Source: Trifolium pratense
Taxonomy: Eukaryota > Streptophyta > Magnoliopsida > Fabales > Fabaceae
Direction: 5' to 3'
NCBI RefSeq assembly: GCF_020283565.1
Contig: NC_060065.1
Coordinates: 50,456,409 to 50,520,408 of the forward strand
DNA: 64,000 nt
The position numbers were made by a program, and so were the translations under genes. This document shows, piece after piece, positions 36,002 through 49,171 of this stretch (positions within the stretch are counted from its first letter, which is position 1; each line of letters begins with the position of its first letter). Under the pieces are notes generated by a model. The model worked only from the letters and a program-made list of their open reading frames with translations, was not told the origin of the DNA and made no database searches.

Positions 36002-39000
36002 ATGTCTGGCAACATTGAAAAGGAAGGAGGGCTTGTAAGCAGACCACCGCTTCTAGTTGGTGTCTCCAACTATGATTATTGGAAATCACGCATGATTGCT
36101 TTCCTAAAATCTATGGATAGCAAAACTTGGAAGGCTGTTCTGAAAGGATGGGACCCCCCTGTGGTCATTGACAAGGATGGAAAGCCAACACTTGAACTAA
36201 AAGCTGAGGAGGACTGGTCTAAAGAAGAGGATGAGCTCGCTTTGGGAAACTCAAAAGCATTATATGCATTATACAATGGGGTAGATAAACACATCTTCAA
36301 ACTAATCAAAAAATGTGTCTCAGCAAAGGAAGCTTGGAAGATTCTTGAAACTGTTCATGAAGACTATGATAATCAATTTGATGCTTTGGGGGAGAAAATT
36401 CCCGAAGAAAAGTTAGTAAGAAAAATGCTTAGATCACTTCCAAAGAAATTTGATATGAAAGTCACAGCTATGGAAGAAGCCAAAAACATATCTCAGATGA
36501 AGCTGGATGAACTGGTTGGATCACTCCAAACTTATGAAAGTGTTGCAAATGGAAGAAGTGAAAAGAAAAATAAGAGCATTGCCTTCTCATCTAAAAATAA
36601 TGAAGAAGAACTGGAGGATGAAGAAGAATCTAATGAGAGTATCTCTGAGGCCATGGTGTTATTGGGAAAACAATTCAACAAAGTTCTGAAACGAATGGAT
36701 AAGAGACCCAGATCAAATTTCAAAAACAATGCTCCAGGCACTATGCGCAGCAATGAAAGTCAAGGAAAACCAAAAGGTGATGAAAAATCAAACTTAAACA
36801 GAAACATTCGATGTCATGAATGTGAAGGATATGGTCACATCAGACCTGAGTGTCCAACATATCAGAAGAGAGCAAAGAAAGGGCTAACTGTCAGTTGGTC
36901 TGAGGATGATGACTCAGAAGATGATACAGCATCTGTAACTGCTAAACATATCTCAGTCTTAACAGGTATTGTTACATCTGATACAGAATCTGATGATGGA
37001 GAGGTAACCTATGAAGAGCTTGCTGCATCCTACAAGGAACTTTGTCTTAAAAGTGAAGAAATCTGCAGGGTTATTGAGAAACAAAAGGTAACCATCAATG
37101 AGTTAAAAGCAGAAAAATCTGAGAATGTCTCAAAAATGGAGGAACTTCAAAAGAAGGTAAATTTTCTGTCCTCTGATCTTGAGATCTGCAGGGTTATTGA
37201 GAAACAAAAGGTAACCATCAATGAGTTAAAAGCAGAAAAATTTGAGAATATCTCAAAGATGGAGGAACTTCAAAAGAAGGTAAATTATCTATCCTCTGAT
37301 CTTGAAGAAGCTAAGGAAGTCATTGAAAAATTAAATACTGACATCTGGCGGCTGAGAAAATTCTCTGACATGTTGTATAAAGATGATGAGCATCTTGACA
37401 AACTTCATAAGGCTGATGGACAACTGGAGGAAATCTTAGAGAAAAATGTTCGAAAGCCTAGAAATATTGGGCTTAGCTATGAGAATGTCAACAAATTCAA
37501 AAATTACAGTCCTGACCTCATGTACATGGAGCCTAAAGAAACTCAAAAGCAAAGGATGCCTTATCAGAAGCCGCAGCATCATCAGCAGCATCCCATGTCA
37601 AGAAATAGAAGAAAGCACCATGCTTGGAGATGTCATTACTGTGGTAGAAAAGGGCACATAAGGCCTTACTGCTACAAACTATATGGGTACCCTAACAGAC
37701 GTCCTCAGCACAAACCTGTTTCCACAACTGCCCCTACTCAACAAGAATGGAAACCTAAAGGTGAAAATGAGATGAAAAGTGATACAACTCAACCTGAAGA
37801 AGAGATTACTGCTCTGATTGCTCACACATCACTTAGAGCTTCATCAAAGGAAGACTGGTACTTCGATAGTGGCTGTTCAAGACACATGACCGGAATAAGT
37901 AAATTTCTTGTCGGTATAAAGTCTTATTCAACCAGCTTTGTTACTTTTGGTGATGGTGCAAAAGGAGAAATTGTTGGGATAGGGGAGCTCAGAAGTAATA
38001 GCTTGCCTAAACTAAACAATGTGCTGTTAGTAAGAGGATTGACTGCAAATTTGATAAGTATTAGTCAACTATGCGACCAAGGAATGAAAGTAAACTTCAC
38101 CAAATCTGAATGTCTGGTTACAAATAACGAAGGTGAGATTTTGATGAAAGGTGTCAGATCAAAAGACAACTGCTATCTATGGGTTCCCCAAGAAGAAACA
38201 AATATGTCAACATGCTTAATCACTAAAGAAGATGAAGTAAAACTATGGCACCAAAAGCTTGGTCATCTTAATCTAAGAAGCATGAAGAAAGCAATATCTA
38301 AAGAAGCCATCAGAGGACTGCCAAATCTCAAAATTGAAGAAGGTAGCATATGTGGAGACTGTCAAATTGGAAAACAAACCAAGATGCCACATCCAAAGCT
38401 GCAGCATCTTACCACCACCAGAGTTCTTGAACTTCTACACATGGACTTGATGGGTCCTATGCAAACTGAAAGCTTAGGAGGAAAAAGGTACGCATATGTT
38501 GTTGTTGATGACTTTTCTAGATACACCTGGATAAATTTTATTAGAAAGAAATCAGAAACCTTTGATGTGTTCAAAGAACTATGTATTCAACTTCAAAGGG
38601 AGAAAAACAATGTTGTATTAAGGATCAGGAGTGATCATGGTAAGGAGTTTGAAAACTCCAGGTTCTCTGACTTCTGTGCCTCTGAAGGTATCATACATGA
38701 ATTCTCATCTCCCATTACACCACAACAAAATGGTGTAGTAGAAAGGAAAAATAGAACTATACAAGAGTCTGCAAGGGTAATGTTACATGCAAAGAAGCTT
38801 TCACATGGTTTTTGGGCAGAAGCTATGAATACTGCCTGCTATATTCATAATCGTGTCACCCTGAGATCTGGAACAACAACTACTCTGTACGAATTATGGA
38901 AGGAGAGGAAACCTACTGTTAAGCACTTCCATGTGTTTGGTAGTAAATGCTACATCTTGTCTGATAGAGAACCAAGAACCAAAATGGATCCTAAAAGTGA

Positions 39001-40900
39001 TGAGGGCATATTCTTGGGATACTCAACAAATAGTAGAGCCTACAGAGTATATAATAATAGAACCAAAACCATGATGGAGTCTATAAATGTGGTAATAGAT
39101 GACACCTCAAGTGAAACTGCTGAAGATGATGCAGAAGATGCTACAGCATCTATAACAGGTGATGTAGATTGTGAAACTACTAATGAATCAAAGAATGATA
39201 CAGAGGTTACTGCATCTGAACAAACCTCTGCTACTCCAAAGAAAGGACCTTCTACTCGTACTCAAAAGAATCATCCTACAGACCTGATTATTGGTAATCC
39301 CAATCAAGGAATTACTACTAGAAGGACACTTGACTTAGTTTCTAATGCTTGTTTTGTGTCTAAATTTGAGCCAAAAAATGTGAAAGAAGCTCTGACTGAT
39401 GAGTTCTGGATAAATGCTATGCAAGAAGAGCTAAATCAGTTCAAGAGGAATGAAGTTTGGGACTTGGTTCCTAGACCTGAAAATGCAAATGTAATTGGTA
39501 CCAAATGGGTCTACAAGAACAAGTCTGATGAAAGTGGAACTGTGACCAGAAACAAGGCAAGGCTGGTTGCACAAGGATACTCACAGATTGAAGGGATAGA
39601 CTTTGATGAGACTTTTGCTCCGGTTGCTCGTCTTGAATCCATTAGATTACTTCTAGGAGTGGCATGCATTCTAAAATTCAAGTTATTCCAAATGGATGTG
39701 AAAAGTGCCTTCCTCAATGGGTACTTAAATGAAGAAGTATATGTGGAACAACCAAAGGGGTTTGTTGATCCAAGCTTTCCAAATCATGTTTACAAATTAA
39801 AGAAAGCTCTTTATGGATTAAAACAAGCACCTCGAGCATGGTATGAAAGATTGACTGAGTTCCTTATTAGTCAAGGCTACAGGAAAGGAGGAAATGACAA
39901 GACTCTATTTGTGAAAGAAGATCAAGGCAAATTTCTAATAGCACAAATCTATGTTGATGACATTGTCTTTGGAGGAATGTCTAGTGAGATGGTACAGCAT
40001 TTCGTGCAGCAAATGCAGTCTGAGTTTGAGATGAGTCTTGTAGGTGAACTAACCTACTTTCTTGGGCTCCAAGTAAAGCAGATGGAAGATACTATTTTTA
40101 TCTCCCAAAGCAAGTATGCAAGAAATATAGTGAAAAAGTTTGGTATGAAAAGTGCTGCTCATAAAAGAACACCTGCAGCAACCCATTTAAAGCTTACCAA
40201 AGATGAAAAGGGAGTTGATGTAGATCAAAGCCTTTATAGAAGCATGATAGGAAGCTTATTATATCTTACAGCCAGCAGGCCTGATATTGCTTTTGCTGTA
40301 GGAGTATGTGCTAGGTACCAAGCTGAGCCAAAGATGAGTCATCTTGCTCAAGTGAAAAGAATTTTGAAGTATGTGAATGGTACATGTGACTATGGAATCC
40401 TGTATACTCATGGTGAGAATTCTATGCTAGTAGGGTATTGTGATGCTGATTGGGCAGGTTGTGCAGATGATAGAAAAAGCACCTCAGGAGCTTGTTTCTT
40501 TTTAGGCAACAATCTTATATCTTGGTTCAGCAAGAAACAGAACTGTGTATCTTTATCTACAGCTGAAGCTGAGTACATAGCTGCTGGTAGTAGCTGCTCC
40601 CAGCTATTATGGATGAAACAAATGTTGCTGGAGTACAATGTGGTACAAGATGCTATGGCATTGTACTGTGACAATCTTAGTGCCATCAATATTTCAAAGA
40701 ATCCTATCCAACATAGCAGGACGAAGCATATTGATATTAGGCACCACTTTATTAGAGACCTAGTTGAAGAAGGTATTGTGACTCTTGAGCATATTTCAAC
40801 TGAAGAACAATTGGCTGATATTTTTACTAAGGCTCTAGATGCGGTCCAATTTGAAAAATTGCGAGGCAAACTTGGGATTTGCCTATCTGAAGAGTTATAG
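36002..40900 (+). CDS. Gag-Pol polyprotein of SIRE-type copia element (1632 aa)
   Basis: One open frame encodes the whole element. Domains: gag from the N-terminus to about 190; zinc knuckle C271, C274, H279, C284; an acidic and coiled-coil stretch about 335-460 holding two tandem 41-residue repeats (353-393 and 394-434); a second knuckle C544, C547, H552, C557; protease with DSG at 622-624; integrase zinc site H750, H755, C784, C787; integrase core D815, D878, E914; reverse transcriptase with YVDD at 1317-1320; RNase H D1481, E1522, D1557. Integrase before RT is the copia order. No internal stop. From what I know of the family, the middle of the gag domain (around residue 121) appears to be missing some tens of residues, so this copy may need gag in trans. 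The stop is UAG followed by CAA TTA. Confidence 0.97.
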   Translation: MSGNIEKEGGLVSRPPLLVGVSNYDYWKSRMIAFLKSMDSKTWKAVLKGWDPPVVIDKDGKPTLELKAEEDWSKEEDELALGNSKALYALYNGVDKHIFKLIKKCVSAKEAWKILETVHEDYDNQFDALGEKIPEEKLVRKMLRSLPKKFDMKVTAMEEAKNISQMKLDELVGSLQTYESVANGRSEKKNKSIAFSSKNNEEELEDEEESNESISEAMVLLGKQFNKVLKRMDKRPRSNFKNNAPGTMRSNESQGKPKGDEKSNLNRNIRCHECEGYGHIRPECPTYQKRAKKGLTVSWSEDDDSEDDTASVTAKHISVLTGIVTSDTESDDGEVTYEELAASYKELCLKSEEICRVIEKQKVTINELKAEKSENVSKMEELQKKVNFLSSDLEICRVIEKQKVTINELKAEKFENISKMEELQKKVNYLSSDLEEAKEVIEKLNTDIWRLRKFSDMLYKDDEHLDKLHKADGQLEEILEKNVRKPRNIGLSYENVNKFKNYSPDLMYMEPKETQKQRMPYQKPQHHQQHPMSRNRRKHHAWRCHYCGRKGHIRPYCYKLYGYPNRRPQHKPVSTTAPTQQEWKPKGENEMKSDTTQPEEEITALIAHTSLRASSKEDWYFDSGCSRHMTGISKFLVGIKSYSTSFVTFGDGAKGEIVGIGELRSNSLPKLNNVLLVRGLTANLISISQLCDQGMKVNFTKSECLVTNNEGEILMKGVRSKDNCYLWVPQEETNMSTCLITKEDEVKLWHQKLGHLNLRSMKKAISKEAIRGLPNLKIEEGSICGDCQIGKQTKMPHPKLQHLTTTRVLELLHMDLMGPMQTESLGGKRYAYVVVDDFSRYTWINFIRKKSETFDVFKELCIQLQREKNNVVLRIRSDHGKEFENSRFSDFCASEGIIHEFSSPITPQQNGVVERKNRTIQESARVMLHAKKLSHGFWAEAMNTACYIHNRVTLRSGTTTTLYELWKERKPTVKHFHVFGSKCYILSDREPRTKMDPKSDEGIFLGYSTNSRAYRVYNNRTKTMMESINVVIDDTSSETAEDDAEDATASITGDVDCETTNESKNDTEVTASEQTSATPKKGPSTRTQKNHPTDLIIGNPNQGITTRRTLDLVSNACFVSKFEPKNVKEALTDEFWINAMQEELNQFKRNEVWDLVPRPENANVIGTKWVYKNKSDESGTVTRNKARLVAQGYSQIEGIDFDETFAPVARLESIRLLLGVACILKFKLFQMDVKSAFLNGYLNEEVYVEQPKGFVDPSFPNHVYKLKKALYGLKQAPRAWYERLTEFLISQGYRKGGNDKTLFVKEDQGKFLIAQIYVDDIVFGGMSSEMVQHFVQQMQSEFEMSLVGELTYFLGLQVKQMEDTIFISQSKYARNIVKKFGMKSAAHKRTPAATHLKLTKDEKGVDVDQSLYRSMIGSLLYLTASRPDIAFAVGVCARYQAEPKMSHLAQVKRILKYVNGTCDYGILYTHGENSMLVGYCDADWAGCADDRKSTSGACFFLGNNLISWFSKKQNCVSLSTAEAEYIAAGSSCSQLLWMKQMLLEYNVVQDAMALYCDNLSAINISKNPIQHSRTKHIDIRHHFIRDLVEEGIVTLEHISTEEQLADIFTKALDAVQFEKLRGKLGICLSEEL
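37058..37303 (+). repeat. Tandem 123-bp duplication inside gag
   Basis: Two in-frame 41-codon units (37058-37180 and 37181-37303) begin [10 protein letters not shown]. They differ at only a few positions and lengthen a predicted coiled coil. Confidence 0.9.
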
Positions 40901-41536
40901 CAATTATTGCAAGTGTGGCGTGCAGTTTTCTCTTCAACTTATTTAGTAATGCACGCTGTTATGGGTAATGTTGAAACATCTGAAGATTTGGTAAGAATTG
41001 TGTGGATGTTTCTTGTGGTGAGAAAGTATTTGTCAGAGAAAGTTATGTGGTGTTCTCCCCTGCTGTGTTTAACATTTGTTGGTAATGATATTAACGCTCC
41101 AACTGAGGTCAAAGATGACTTTGTGTTGGAACATGTCAAGAAGAGTGTTCCTGAGAAAGATGCTGCACATGATGCTACAACATCTGCAGCACGGGAAAAT
41201 TTGGAGAACATTGTTGTACCTCAATCTCCAGATAATGTTATTATCCCTGATAAAGGGAAGTATTCTGATAGTAACACTGTTGTGATCTCTCAGTCTGATG
41301 AGAGTTTGAATACTTTGTCTATGCATGATGAATCTGTTAAGAAAGATAATAATGCAGATTCCAATGCTATTTATGTGGGCAATATCACCCTTACAGAGAG
41401 GACTCCTGCTCCTAGTACTAGGAGGTTAAGATGCAATGCTGATAAGAGTGTGTCTGTTTATGGTGTTCTTGATGATAATGCAGGTGGTGATACTAAGGTA
41501 AAGGAGGAGGACTCTGATGCAAATCTTTCTATGTGA
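40901..41536 (+). CDS. Envelope-like ORF, in frame with pol behind a readthrough UAG
   Basis: The frame continues directly from the pol stop at 40898-40900 for 211 codons to TGA at 41534-41536. SIRE-type elements carry an envelope-like gene in this place, and the soybean element SIRE1 is known to express it by stop-codon suppression. The context here, TAG CAA TTA, fits the TMV-type readthrough signal UAG CAR YYA. The product is much shorter than the several hundred residues usual in the lineage. It is acidic, rich in Asp, Ser and Val, and I see no clear membrane segment or coiled coil beyond the first residues, so it is probably a decayed or truncated version. The first ATG in this frame lies well inside (about 40952), which also argues for readthrough rather than separate initiation. 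Function is not shown by sequence alone. Confidence 0.65.
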   Translation, partial: QLLQVWRAVFSSTYLVMHAVMGNVETSEDLVRIVWMFLVVRKYLSEKVMWCSPLLCLTFVGNDINAPTEVKDDFVLEHVKKSVPEKDAAHDATTSAARENLENIVVPQSPDNVIIPDKGKYSDSNTVVISQSDESLNTLSMHDESVKKDNNADSNAIYVGNITLTERTPAPSTRRLRCNADKSVSVYGVLDDNAGGDTKVKEEDSDANLSM

Positions 41537-42331
41537 CCTGCTTATGCTTTATTTGCATGTCCTTTCGTATTTTAATTTTGTGGGCTACGCCCTGATGCTC
41601 TCTGGATTGTAACATGCACAATCCATGTCTGTTGGCTCTGATACTCCAGGTTTTCTATGCCCTGATGGTTTGTATATGCACTTTATGAGTTCCTATGCTC
41701 TGATTATCTCTGCACTCTATGTTCTCTATGATCTGATAACACTGTGGAAATATGTATTTTGCTCCTACTATGTGATACTGACTTTATTTGTCAGAATTTA
41801 TGGCTAAAAAGGGGGAGTAATATGTTGTGCATGATGTGATGCATAATGCTATAGCATCTAGTATAGCATGTCTGTTCTATGTGATATGCAATTTTTGAGG
41901 GGGAGTGAAGTTTATGCATATATTGAGGGGGAGTAGGTAGAATTTATTTTTCTACTACTTATGATATGCATGCTTATATAGGAATTTATTTTTCCTATCC
42001 TCTGTGGCATTGATTAAATATGAAGGGGTTTATTTCTCCTATCTTAAATCCACTATGTGAGAGTTTATTTCTCGCTATCTGTACTTTGAGGCTAGATGTG
42101 TTATGTTCCGCTGTTGCATGCCTCTGATGCTTACGTGCTAGCTATCCTTTCATCTGATGAACTTTTTACTTTCTTTCTTAGTTGTGTGCTTATGTTGACT
42201 CGAAGGAAAGTTTAAATAGCTTAGCATCGTTCTACTTTCTTTCCTAGTTGTGTGCTTATGTTGACTCGAAGGAAAGTTTAGACTGTATCTCTCTATGCAC
42301 TGGCCTAAGGTTGTTTTAGCCAAAATTTGCC
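41537..42331 (+). other. Copia 3' non-coding region with extra purine tracts
   Basis: No ORF of note. Purine tracts related to the PPT occur at 41806-41816 (AAAAAGGGGGAG), 41896-41905 and 41924-41933 (TGAGGGGGAG). A roughly 62-bp near-direct repeat (TAGTTGTGTGCTTATGTTGA type) lies at 42177-42282. Confidence 0.7.
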
Positions 42332-42343
42332 AAAGGGGGAGAT
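42332..42343 (+). other. Polypurine tract of the copia element
   Basis: AAAGGGGGAGAT abuts the 3' LTR start TGTTGG. Confidence 0.9.
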
Positions 42344-43340
42344 TGTTGGTGTTTTGATTGGCTACATTTTGCAAAAGCCAACCAGCCAGATGCTGGACTG
42401 AGGTGTTGTAGCATTATAGTACAGCATCCTGATACTCTGTTTTTCGTGCAGAATTTTTATTTCAAATCTGAGTCAAGATTTGCTTCAATTATATATTCAA
42501 GCACGTGCGTCTGGGCAAAACGAGTCTTGCTCAGCAAGTTTTATTGAAGTCGGCTGAAGGAATGTTATTTAAAACAAAAATATAATTATATTATATTTTT
42601 GGCGTTTTTTTTTTTTTTGTTTGGTACAACATGAAACAAACAAATTATATTTTTGAAATTAATTTAGGGTTGGGCCGAAATTCCTACAGCTGTACATGTC
42701 TGAAGACCTAACTTGGACATCAAGACAATTGAAGACTATAAATATGTGAAGCCTCAAGCTATTCTACTCATGTATTCTAAACCGTGTTCTTTACAAAGTG
42801 TGAGTTTTTAAGGTTTAGAGTTTGTGTCTTTTGTCAGCCTTTCTTGTGTCACTTTGATGCAAGTTTAGGACTGTGTTTTGGTTGTTAATTGTAAGCTACT
42901 CCTAAGCTTTGAAGCACGGAGTTAGCGTGTGTGATTCACTCATAAGCTTTTAAGCAAGAGTGTGGTCTAGTTTCTAGGAGAGTGTCTCCATCTTGATTAT
43001 TATTATTGACAGCAACATGGTACGTGTTGTTAGAGGGAATTTGGGACGGGGTCTCATTATCTAAGAGGTTCTTAGGTAGGATTGCACGGGTAGTGTCTAG
43101 GTGATAAGTCAAGTACCGGGTGTTGGTCGAGGGCTTTGAACTAGAGCTATTATAGTGGATTCATTCCTGGATTGGTATCCCCCAGAGTAGGTGACGTTGC
43201 ACTGAACTGGGTTAACAATTTCCTGTCTTATTTATTGTTCTGCAATTTATTTATTTATTTACTGTGTTCTGCGACTGTCTTGCTGCAACGTGTGCTATAG
43301 CATCTTGTGCAGCATTGTGTTCACTGCGTGCCAGATTTCA
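42344..43340 (+). repeat. 3' LTR of the copia element
   Basis: 997 bp, ending TTTCA before the ATTGT duplication. A TATAAATA box lies at 42737-42744. Confidence 0.97.
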
Positions 43341-43345
43341 ATTGT

Positions 43346-45764
43346 TATAAGAAAAAAATGTCTATTAGTACAAAACTAATCACATGAATCATAAAAAAAA
43401 TTGTGAAATATGAAAAATATTCTCATTTTTATTAAAAGATTATTTCAATTTTTCTGTAAGTGTGTGTTGAAAATTTTATCTAAGTAATTTATCATTTTTT
43501 TTATTCAACTATGGAATCGAAGTACAACACATAATTAACAATGGAAGAAATAGTATCTTTCTATCTTAATTAGGTTTTTTTCATTGAAAAAAAAAATTTA
43601 CAAGCTAGTTGAATTTCTAAACTGTGTTATCAATCTTATGATATTTTTTACTCGTATCATATCATATACTATTGTACAATTTCTGAGCATTTTGGAACTA
43701 GTAACAAGATTTACCATGTTTTTAGTGTTAACGAGGTGATTTGTTTAATTAATTATATAATTGATGGAGAATATATTATTTGAAAATTATTTTGATGAAA
43801 GTACGTAGTCGGTCGAAGGCACGTGACACAGATCTAGCAACATGCACTTCTTCAAAAAAAGATCTAGCAACATGCAACGTGGCTCATACTCATTGGATTG
43901 GGTTCTAACTGAGCATTAGTCACGTGACTATTGCGTTTTCTGACTCACGTGGGTGCTGTAAAAGCGGAATCTGATGGCCAACGTCATGAGGATGACTGAC
44001 ACGTGTCATGATTTGGTGATGTTTAACAAAATATGACGTTTCCGCATCCATTGAATGTGAGACATCCTTGACATGTGGAGACATACTCTCCTTGTCTGCG
44101 GAGGTCACTATTGTCTTTTTCACTTAATCTCAACAAAATGAGGATGTTGTTAAGGTTGATTTCAGGGAGGGAGTTCTTATGTGATATCAAGTTTAGGTTA
44201 GAGAAAATAGATGAAAGAATTATGTTTGACTTGTGAAAAATCAAGTCAATGATGTGTTGATTCAATCAGAGTTATATAAGGTGCTTTGAGCATAAAGTTG
44301 TTCAAGTGGTACATGAGCATTGGTTAGAGTAACTTTTATCCGTTGAGCGACGATCCTTTCACTCGACTCCGTCGGATCACTAGGGACGACTTTCGTCCCT
44401 GCTCGACGGGTGGGTTGACATAGATGCAAGGTGTGTGATGATAGCGTGTGGAGCATTGGTTGACATTGATGCAATGTACACGATTATCTCGATGGATGAT
44501 GAACTTTCGAAGAAAGTCAACATGAAAGTTGCACCATAAATTTTCTCTAGCCTCTTCACATCTGATAAGAACTTGTTGGGGAGCTCCGGAGAAACAATGG
44601 GGCTCTGATACTCAAAAATTATTTAGATCTATTTTTTCTTTTAAAAAAAATATATTTTATCAATTTAAAAGTATTTTTTATAAAAAAAATTTTAAAAAAA
44701 AATCTTTTTTGAATAACCCTATAACCCTTAGTTCAACTAGCTTAACCAGTTGAGTTACTCATCTTACCTCGTATATTTAGTGTCTTAAAATTTTTGAATA
44801 AAATATGGCAATCAAAATTAACTCATTTAGTATCGTATTGTTTGGGAATGTTTATATAAGTGAAATGCTGGAAATAATTTTTGAGGCAAAATGCTGGAAA
44901 TAATGTGAGCGTATTGTTTGGGCATGTTTATAAAACTAAAGTAATGTAATGTAAAGTGGTAATGATTACTTGTAGGGGACGAAAACGAAGTTTAATTCCA
45001 GTGATGCATGTGGTTCAAAGCATGAAATCACGTTACAAGACAGAGTAGGGTAGTGAGCAACTCCATGTGATTCAAATACAAACTATATAGTTTCAATACA
45101 ACTTTTCACATGTTATTGATTAATTGGGGCAACATTGTGTGGGAACCATTTGATCAAAATTATTTAACTAGTTATTTAATTTGTCTTATAATTTATACTA
45201 TAGATGATGCATGCTCCTAGCATATGGTAAGTAACATTCCAGCTTGTAATGGCCACAACTCAGTGGTGACAAGAGAGAAATCTAACATTTTTGTGGTGTC
45301 CACCCTCGTGATCAATTCATTTCTTTCTTTTAATAATTACAATAACAAGTCGAACAATGGAGTGATGATTGTGTTGAAAAATTTAACAATACACGAGTGA
45401 TTAATTTCATGGAGTTAATTATTTAATTTATATAAGCTTGTAAAACTAGTATTACATATACATCTAATCATTGTGTGTTGCCATTATTAGATCATACATT
45501 TGATTTGAGGTTACGTGGACGTAGTGTTCAGTTTTTTTTTTTTTTTGTACGGTGTCTATTTTTTTGTTTTGTCCTAAATTAGATATTTTCTGCGCATAAT
45601 TATAGAGGTTAATCTTTCGAACTTTATGGAACTCAAATAAATGATAACAAAAGTTTAAGAATTTTCATGTTGTCCTATATACAAATTAAATATCAAACTC
45701 AAGACCTTATTTGATTTTTTTTATCAAATGGCCTAGTGGTAAGAAATTTCACCTTAAGGTGCAT
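43346..45764. other. Intergenic, no gene seen
   Basis: It includes a GC-richer patch at 44330-44420 (ACTCGACTCCGTCGG region) of unknown origin. The short ORFs here do not resemble any protein I know. Confidence 0.4.
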
Positions 45765-45845
45765 AAGTGGGATGATCGGCGTTCAAACCCCGACTACCTG
45801 CATAAATAATTCAATGTCCTGCTAATTGAGCTAAGCTCACGGGAC
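45765..45845 (-). mobile_element. tRNA-derived SINE-like fragment
   Basis: On the minus strand GTGAGCTTAGCTCAATTAGC (A box) is followed by GTCGGGGTTTGAACGCC (B box), about 35 bases apart, with no anticodon arm. Confidence 0.5.
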
Positions 45846-46357
45846 ACACCTTATTTGATTTCTACTGTTAAGTGATGATTAATTAATGCTTATTGTTCTC
45901 TACGATCGGTTATTAGGGAATTCTCGATTGTATCGATTAGTTTTGGCTCAATTACTTCTAATAATTTTTAGGATCATACTAACATGTGCCTTTATAACAA
46001 TTTTTGACATCGAAAAATATAAAATGAACAATTTTTAATACAAAATTATTATCTGTAATACACTAATAATGTCTTAATTAACTCATAAAATCATACAACT
46101 CCATGAATCTATTTATCAATTTCGAGTTGTCAAAAATGAAAATGAGTGCACAAGGCTCTCAATTGTGACAAAAAAAAATTACGATATTAACAATGAGGAT
46201 CGAATCCAGAACCTCGTGCATACTACATATATCTCTCACCACGAGACCAAAGTTAGTGGTTTAAAATAATATTATTTTTTGTGGATGCACTTAATCTCTC
46301 AGTTTTGACAACTATCATCCATGTGTACGGAGAAAGGGCAGCCATTGTATGGAAATG

Positions 46358-46394
<37 letters not shown>

Positions 46395-49078
46395 AAAATT
46401 GGATGTCACACACATGATGCTAGCTGCTATATGGTTACTTTAAGTACTTATACCTCTTCAAGTACCCTCTTCTTCATTCTTTCATTCTCTCTTGATGAAG
46501 CAAAGCAACTCAAACCAAAGCTGCTATTCAACAGTCATTACTAACTGTAGCACGAGACAATACTAACAGAACATGCTTGTTTTGCTTGTACATATACTTT
46601 TGCTGACACACACACACCATATGATATGATTTTCCCTATCTTTCATTCTTTATCAAGGGTAAAAAGGTCTTATAAAAAATAAGGGAAAAATTGGGAAAAA
46701 TGAAGTTTTAAACTTTAATGCAAAAATTTATTTTAGTTTTTTTTTTACAATAAAATTATTTTAGTTAAAAATAAATTGAAGGTGAAATCATTCATATTTA
46801 AAGACTTATTTTTGAAGACTCATTATTCGATCCAAAAATCGATTAATCTGAACGATATTAATCTCATAGTTTATTAGTGGATGATCGTGTATGGACCGAC
46901 CCAACATAAGAAATAGCATAAGGAGCACATTTCACGCTCCTAAGTTTGGACTCTTTTGCATGCTATATGGAAGAGGCTAGATTTAGAGGTTTTGATAAAT
47001 TATTATTTGAAATTGTTTGTTTTTTTTTACAGAATATTATTTGAAATTGATTATTAATTATTGGTGGAAGCAATATGTTTGAAACATAGAAGAAATTCAG
47101 AATTTAGTTTAATTGTAACTAGTATTATAAAGACTATGTCTTTTGTTTTTGTAAATTTTTAGGTGAAGTTTATTATGAGACAACAAGTGAATTTGGTGGC
47201 TTATACTTGCGAGGGCGACCAATTCTAAGCTAGTTTTCATTTGAACTAGTTTTTTTTAATCACTGGTATCTGTCCCACTGACTACCTAATCTGGTTCGGA
47301 ACCAGCTCTAGTATCAAGTGGTTCTCGCCCTCTCCTCCTGATCGTATTTGCGGATATCGAACTGTGATCTTTCCTACCAAGTTCAGTGTCAATCACCACT
47401 GGATCAGCTAATAATTGGTCCATATGAACTAGTTTTGTTTTGGTAAAAATAAAATCAATAAAAATGAGTTGAAAATTAAATTCAAATGTAAAATAAATTC
47501 TACGTAAGATATCTAAATATATGATGATAAATTTTACACATATTTCCCTAAAATCAATTTTTTAAACCTTCAAAAATGAAACCAATTGGGGGGGTCTAGG
47601 GGAACAAAAATCAAAAAGAGAAAAAGAAAGTGTATAATATATCTTGTCATAAAGGTTCCCAACAATGAAGTTATCAAAGGAATTTAAATGCCATTTTTAT
47701 CTCTTTAAAGAGACCATTCTTCTACTCTTCAGCAATGACTCTCTTTATTTTTACCAAAGCAATATGAGTCTTATGCAAGCTTCATTGTAATTGTACATTT
47801 TGCTCTAATCAAAATTGTACAACTCTCTTAGCTAGAACCTAGAAGGAACTGAGCCATGAAATTTCGTAGTTTACAATTCTATACCATAAACAAAATGAAA
47901 GAGTACCAAAATGAAGGTCTCCTAGGACCCACTAAAATTACATACCACCCAACTTTATTTCAGATATTCTAATTATTCTAAGAAATAAATATAGAAACTT
48001 AAATAGTAATTAATAAATCGACTTTTACTTTATGTGAATTCGTGCATATCTGATTAGTCGCATTTTAAAATGTGATTAATTTAGTTGAATAGAGGATTAA
48101 ACAACATAAATTAACCACAATTTTTAACCGAATAAATTAATCATTTACTCAACTGAATTAACTATATTTATATTAGATAATCTGGTGTCATGGGTTGATG
48201 AAACATATTCATATTTGAAACCTAAAAATACTCATCTACACAACTTTTTCATGTTCACATTGAACAACAAAAACACAAAAAAGTCTAAACATCCATATAC
48301 TTTTTGCATAATATATAAGATTATAGTTCAACTAACCAAAACAAAGCCACCCAAATTATTGACAAAAAGGAAAATCCTAATAGCATGACATTTTTTAATT
48401 TTTTCCTTTATTTCTTTCTTCCCTTCCCACACACAATTTTAGATTAAAAAATATTAGAGACATTAAGTAATGGACTAACGACAAATGCATATATTCATGA
48501 CATTTAAAAATGGACTGCACTAGTCATTTATTTTATGTGGACCCTAAATTGAGGTCAATGTGGCCCATAGTTGTTATGAAATTGGGCCTGTAGTAAAATG
48601 GCATAAATAACCGCCCTTTTCAAGACTAATGTTATAATGGATCACCTTCACAAGTGGTCCACCGTGGACAAATGATCTACTGAATATGAATTTTGTAAAA
48701 TTCGTATTAGTTATAATGTTATTCATGACTGGTTCACCATAGACCACTTGATGAAGTGGTCCATATTAAAATTTACCCTCTTTTCAAATGCCATCTTTCT
48801 TCCAGCGCACCATGTCTTACTGGTTGGGGGAAGGAAAAACATATCATAATCATTTTATTTACCAGCCAGTACTCTTGAACTCTTTCAATGGGAAGAAAAT
48901 AAGGGGGAAAACGGATAAAAATAGATATAAGTAGAAATTTAAGAGTGTAATAATATTTAATCAAGACATTAAATTCAAGTGTTTAATTAGCTCTCTTTAT
49001 GACGAATCGTTCGGAGAAAACTAAGTTTAATCACTTGAATTAAAAGATGAGAACAAATAAATACAGTATTTATCACGT
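45846..49078. other. Intergenic, no gene seen
   Basis: It contains a (GA)n tract at 46361-46391, a tRNA-like decayed piece near 46185-46255, another near 47340-47410, and a small inverted element around 48615-48775 with AAGTGGTCCA motifs. Confidence 0.4.
46361..46391. repeat. (AG)n microsatellite
   Basis: 31 bases of perfect AG repeat. Confidence 0.9.
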
Positions 49079-49160
49079 GAGCTTGGTTCAGTTGGTAGCA
49101 CATTGCATTTTATATGCAGGGGATCGGAGTTCGAATCTCGATCATCTCTGAAGCCTGCAA
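49079..49160 (+). mobile_element. tRNA-derived SINE-like fragment
   Basis: GTGAGCTTGGTTCAGTTGGT resembles an A box and CGGAGTTCGAATCTCG a B box. The copy abuts the LINE fragment that starts near 49172. Confidence 0.5.
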
Positions 49161-49171
49161 AAAGATATTGT

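Larger units (their letters stand above)
34955..43340 (+). mobile_element. Complete Ty1/copia retrotransposon, SIRE/Maximus type
   Basis: The element is 8386 bp, with LTRs of 995 and 997 bp and a 5-bp target duplication ATTGT (34950-34954 and 43341-43345). By eye the LTRs differ by two substitutions (about 35135 and 35728 in the left copy) and a T12/T14 run, so the insertion is very young. Order: LTR, primer site, gag-pol ORF, UAG, envelope-like ORF, several purine tracts, LTR. Long LTRs, a copia-type domain order and a third coding region place it in the SIRE lineage. Confidence 0.97.

Noticed and set aside
40408..40869. 153-codon minus-strand ORF
   Set aside because: Antisense shadow of the copia RNase H region.
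43920..44474. Overlapping minus-strand ORFs in a GC-richer patch
   Set aside because: No shared frame, no splice logic and no familiar motif.
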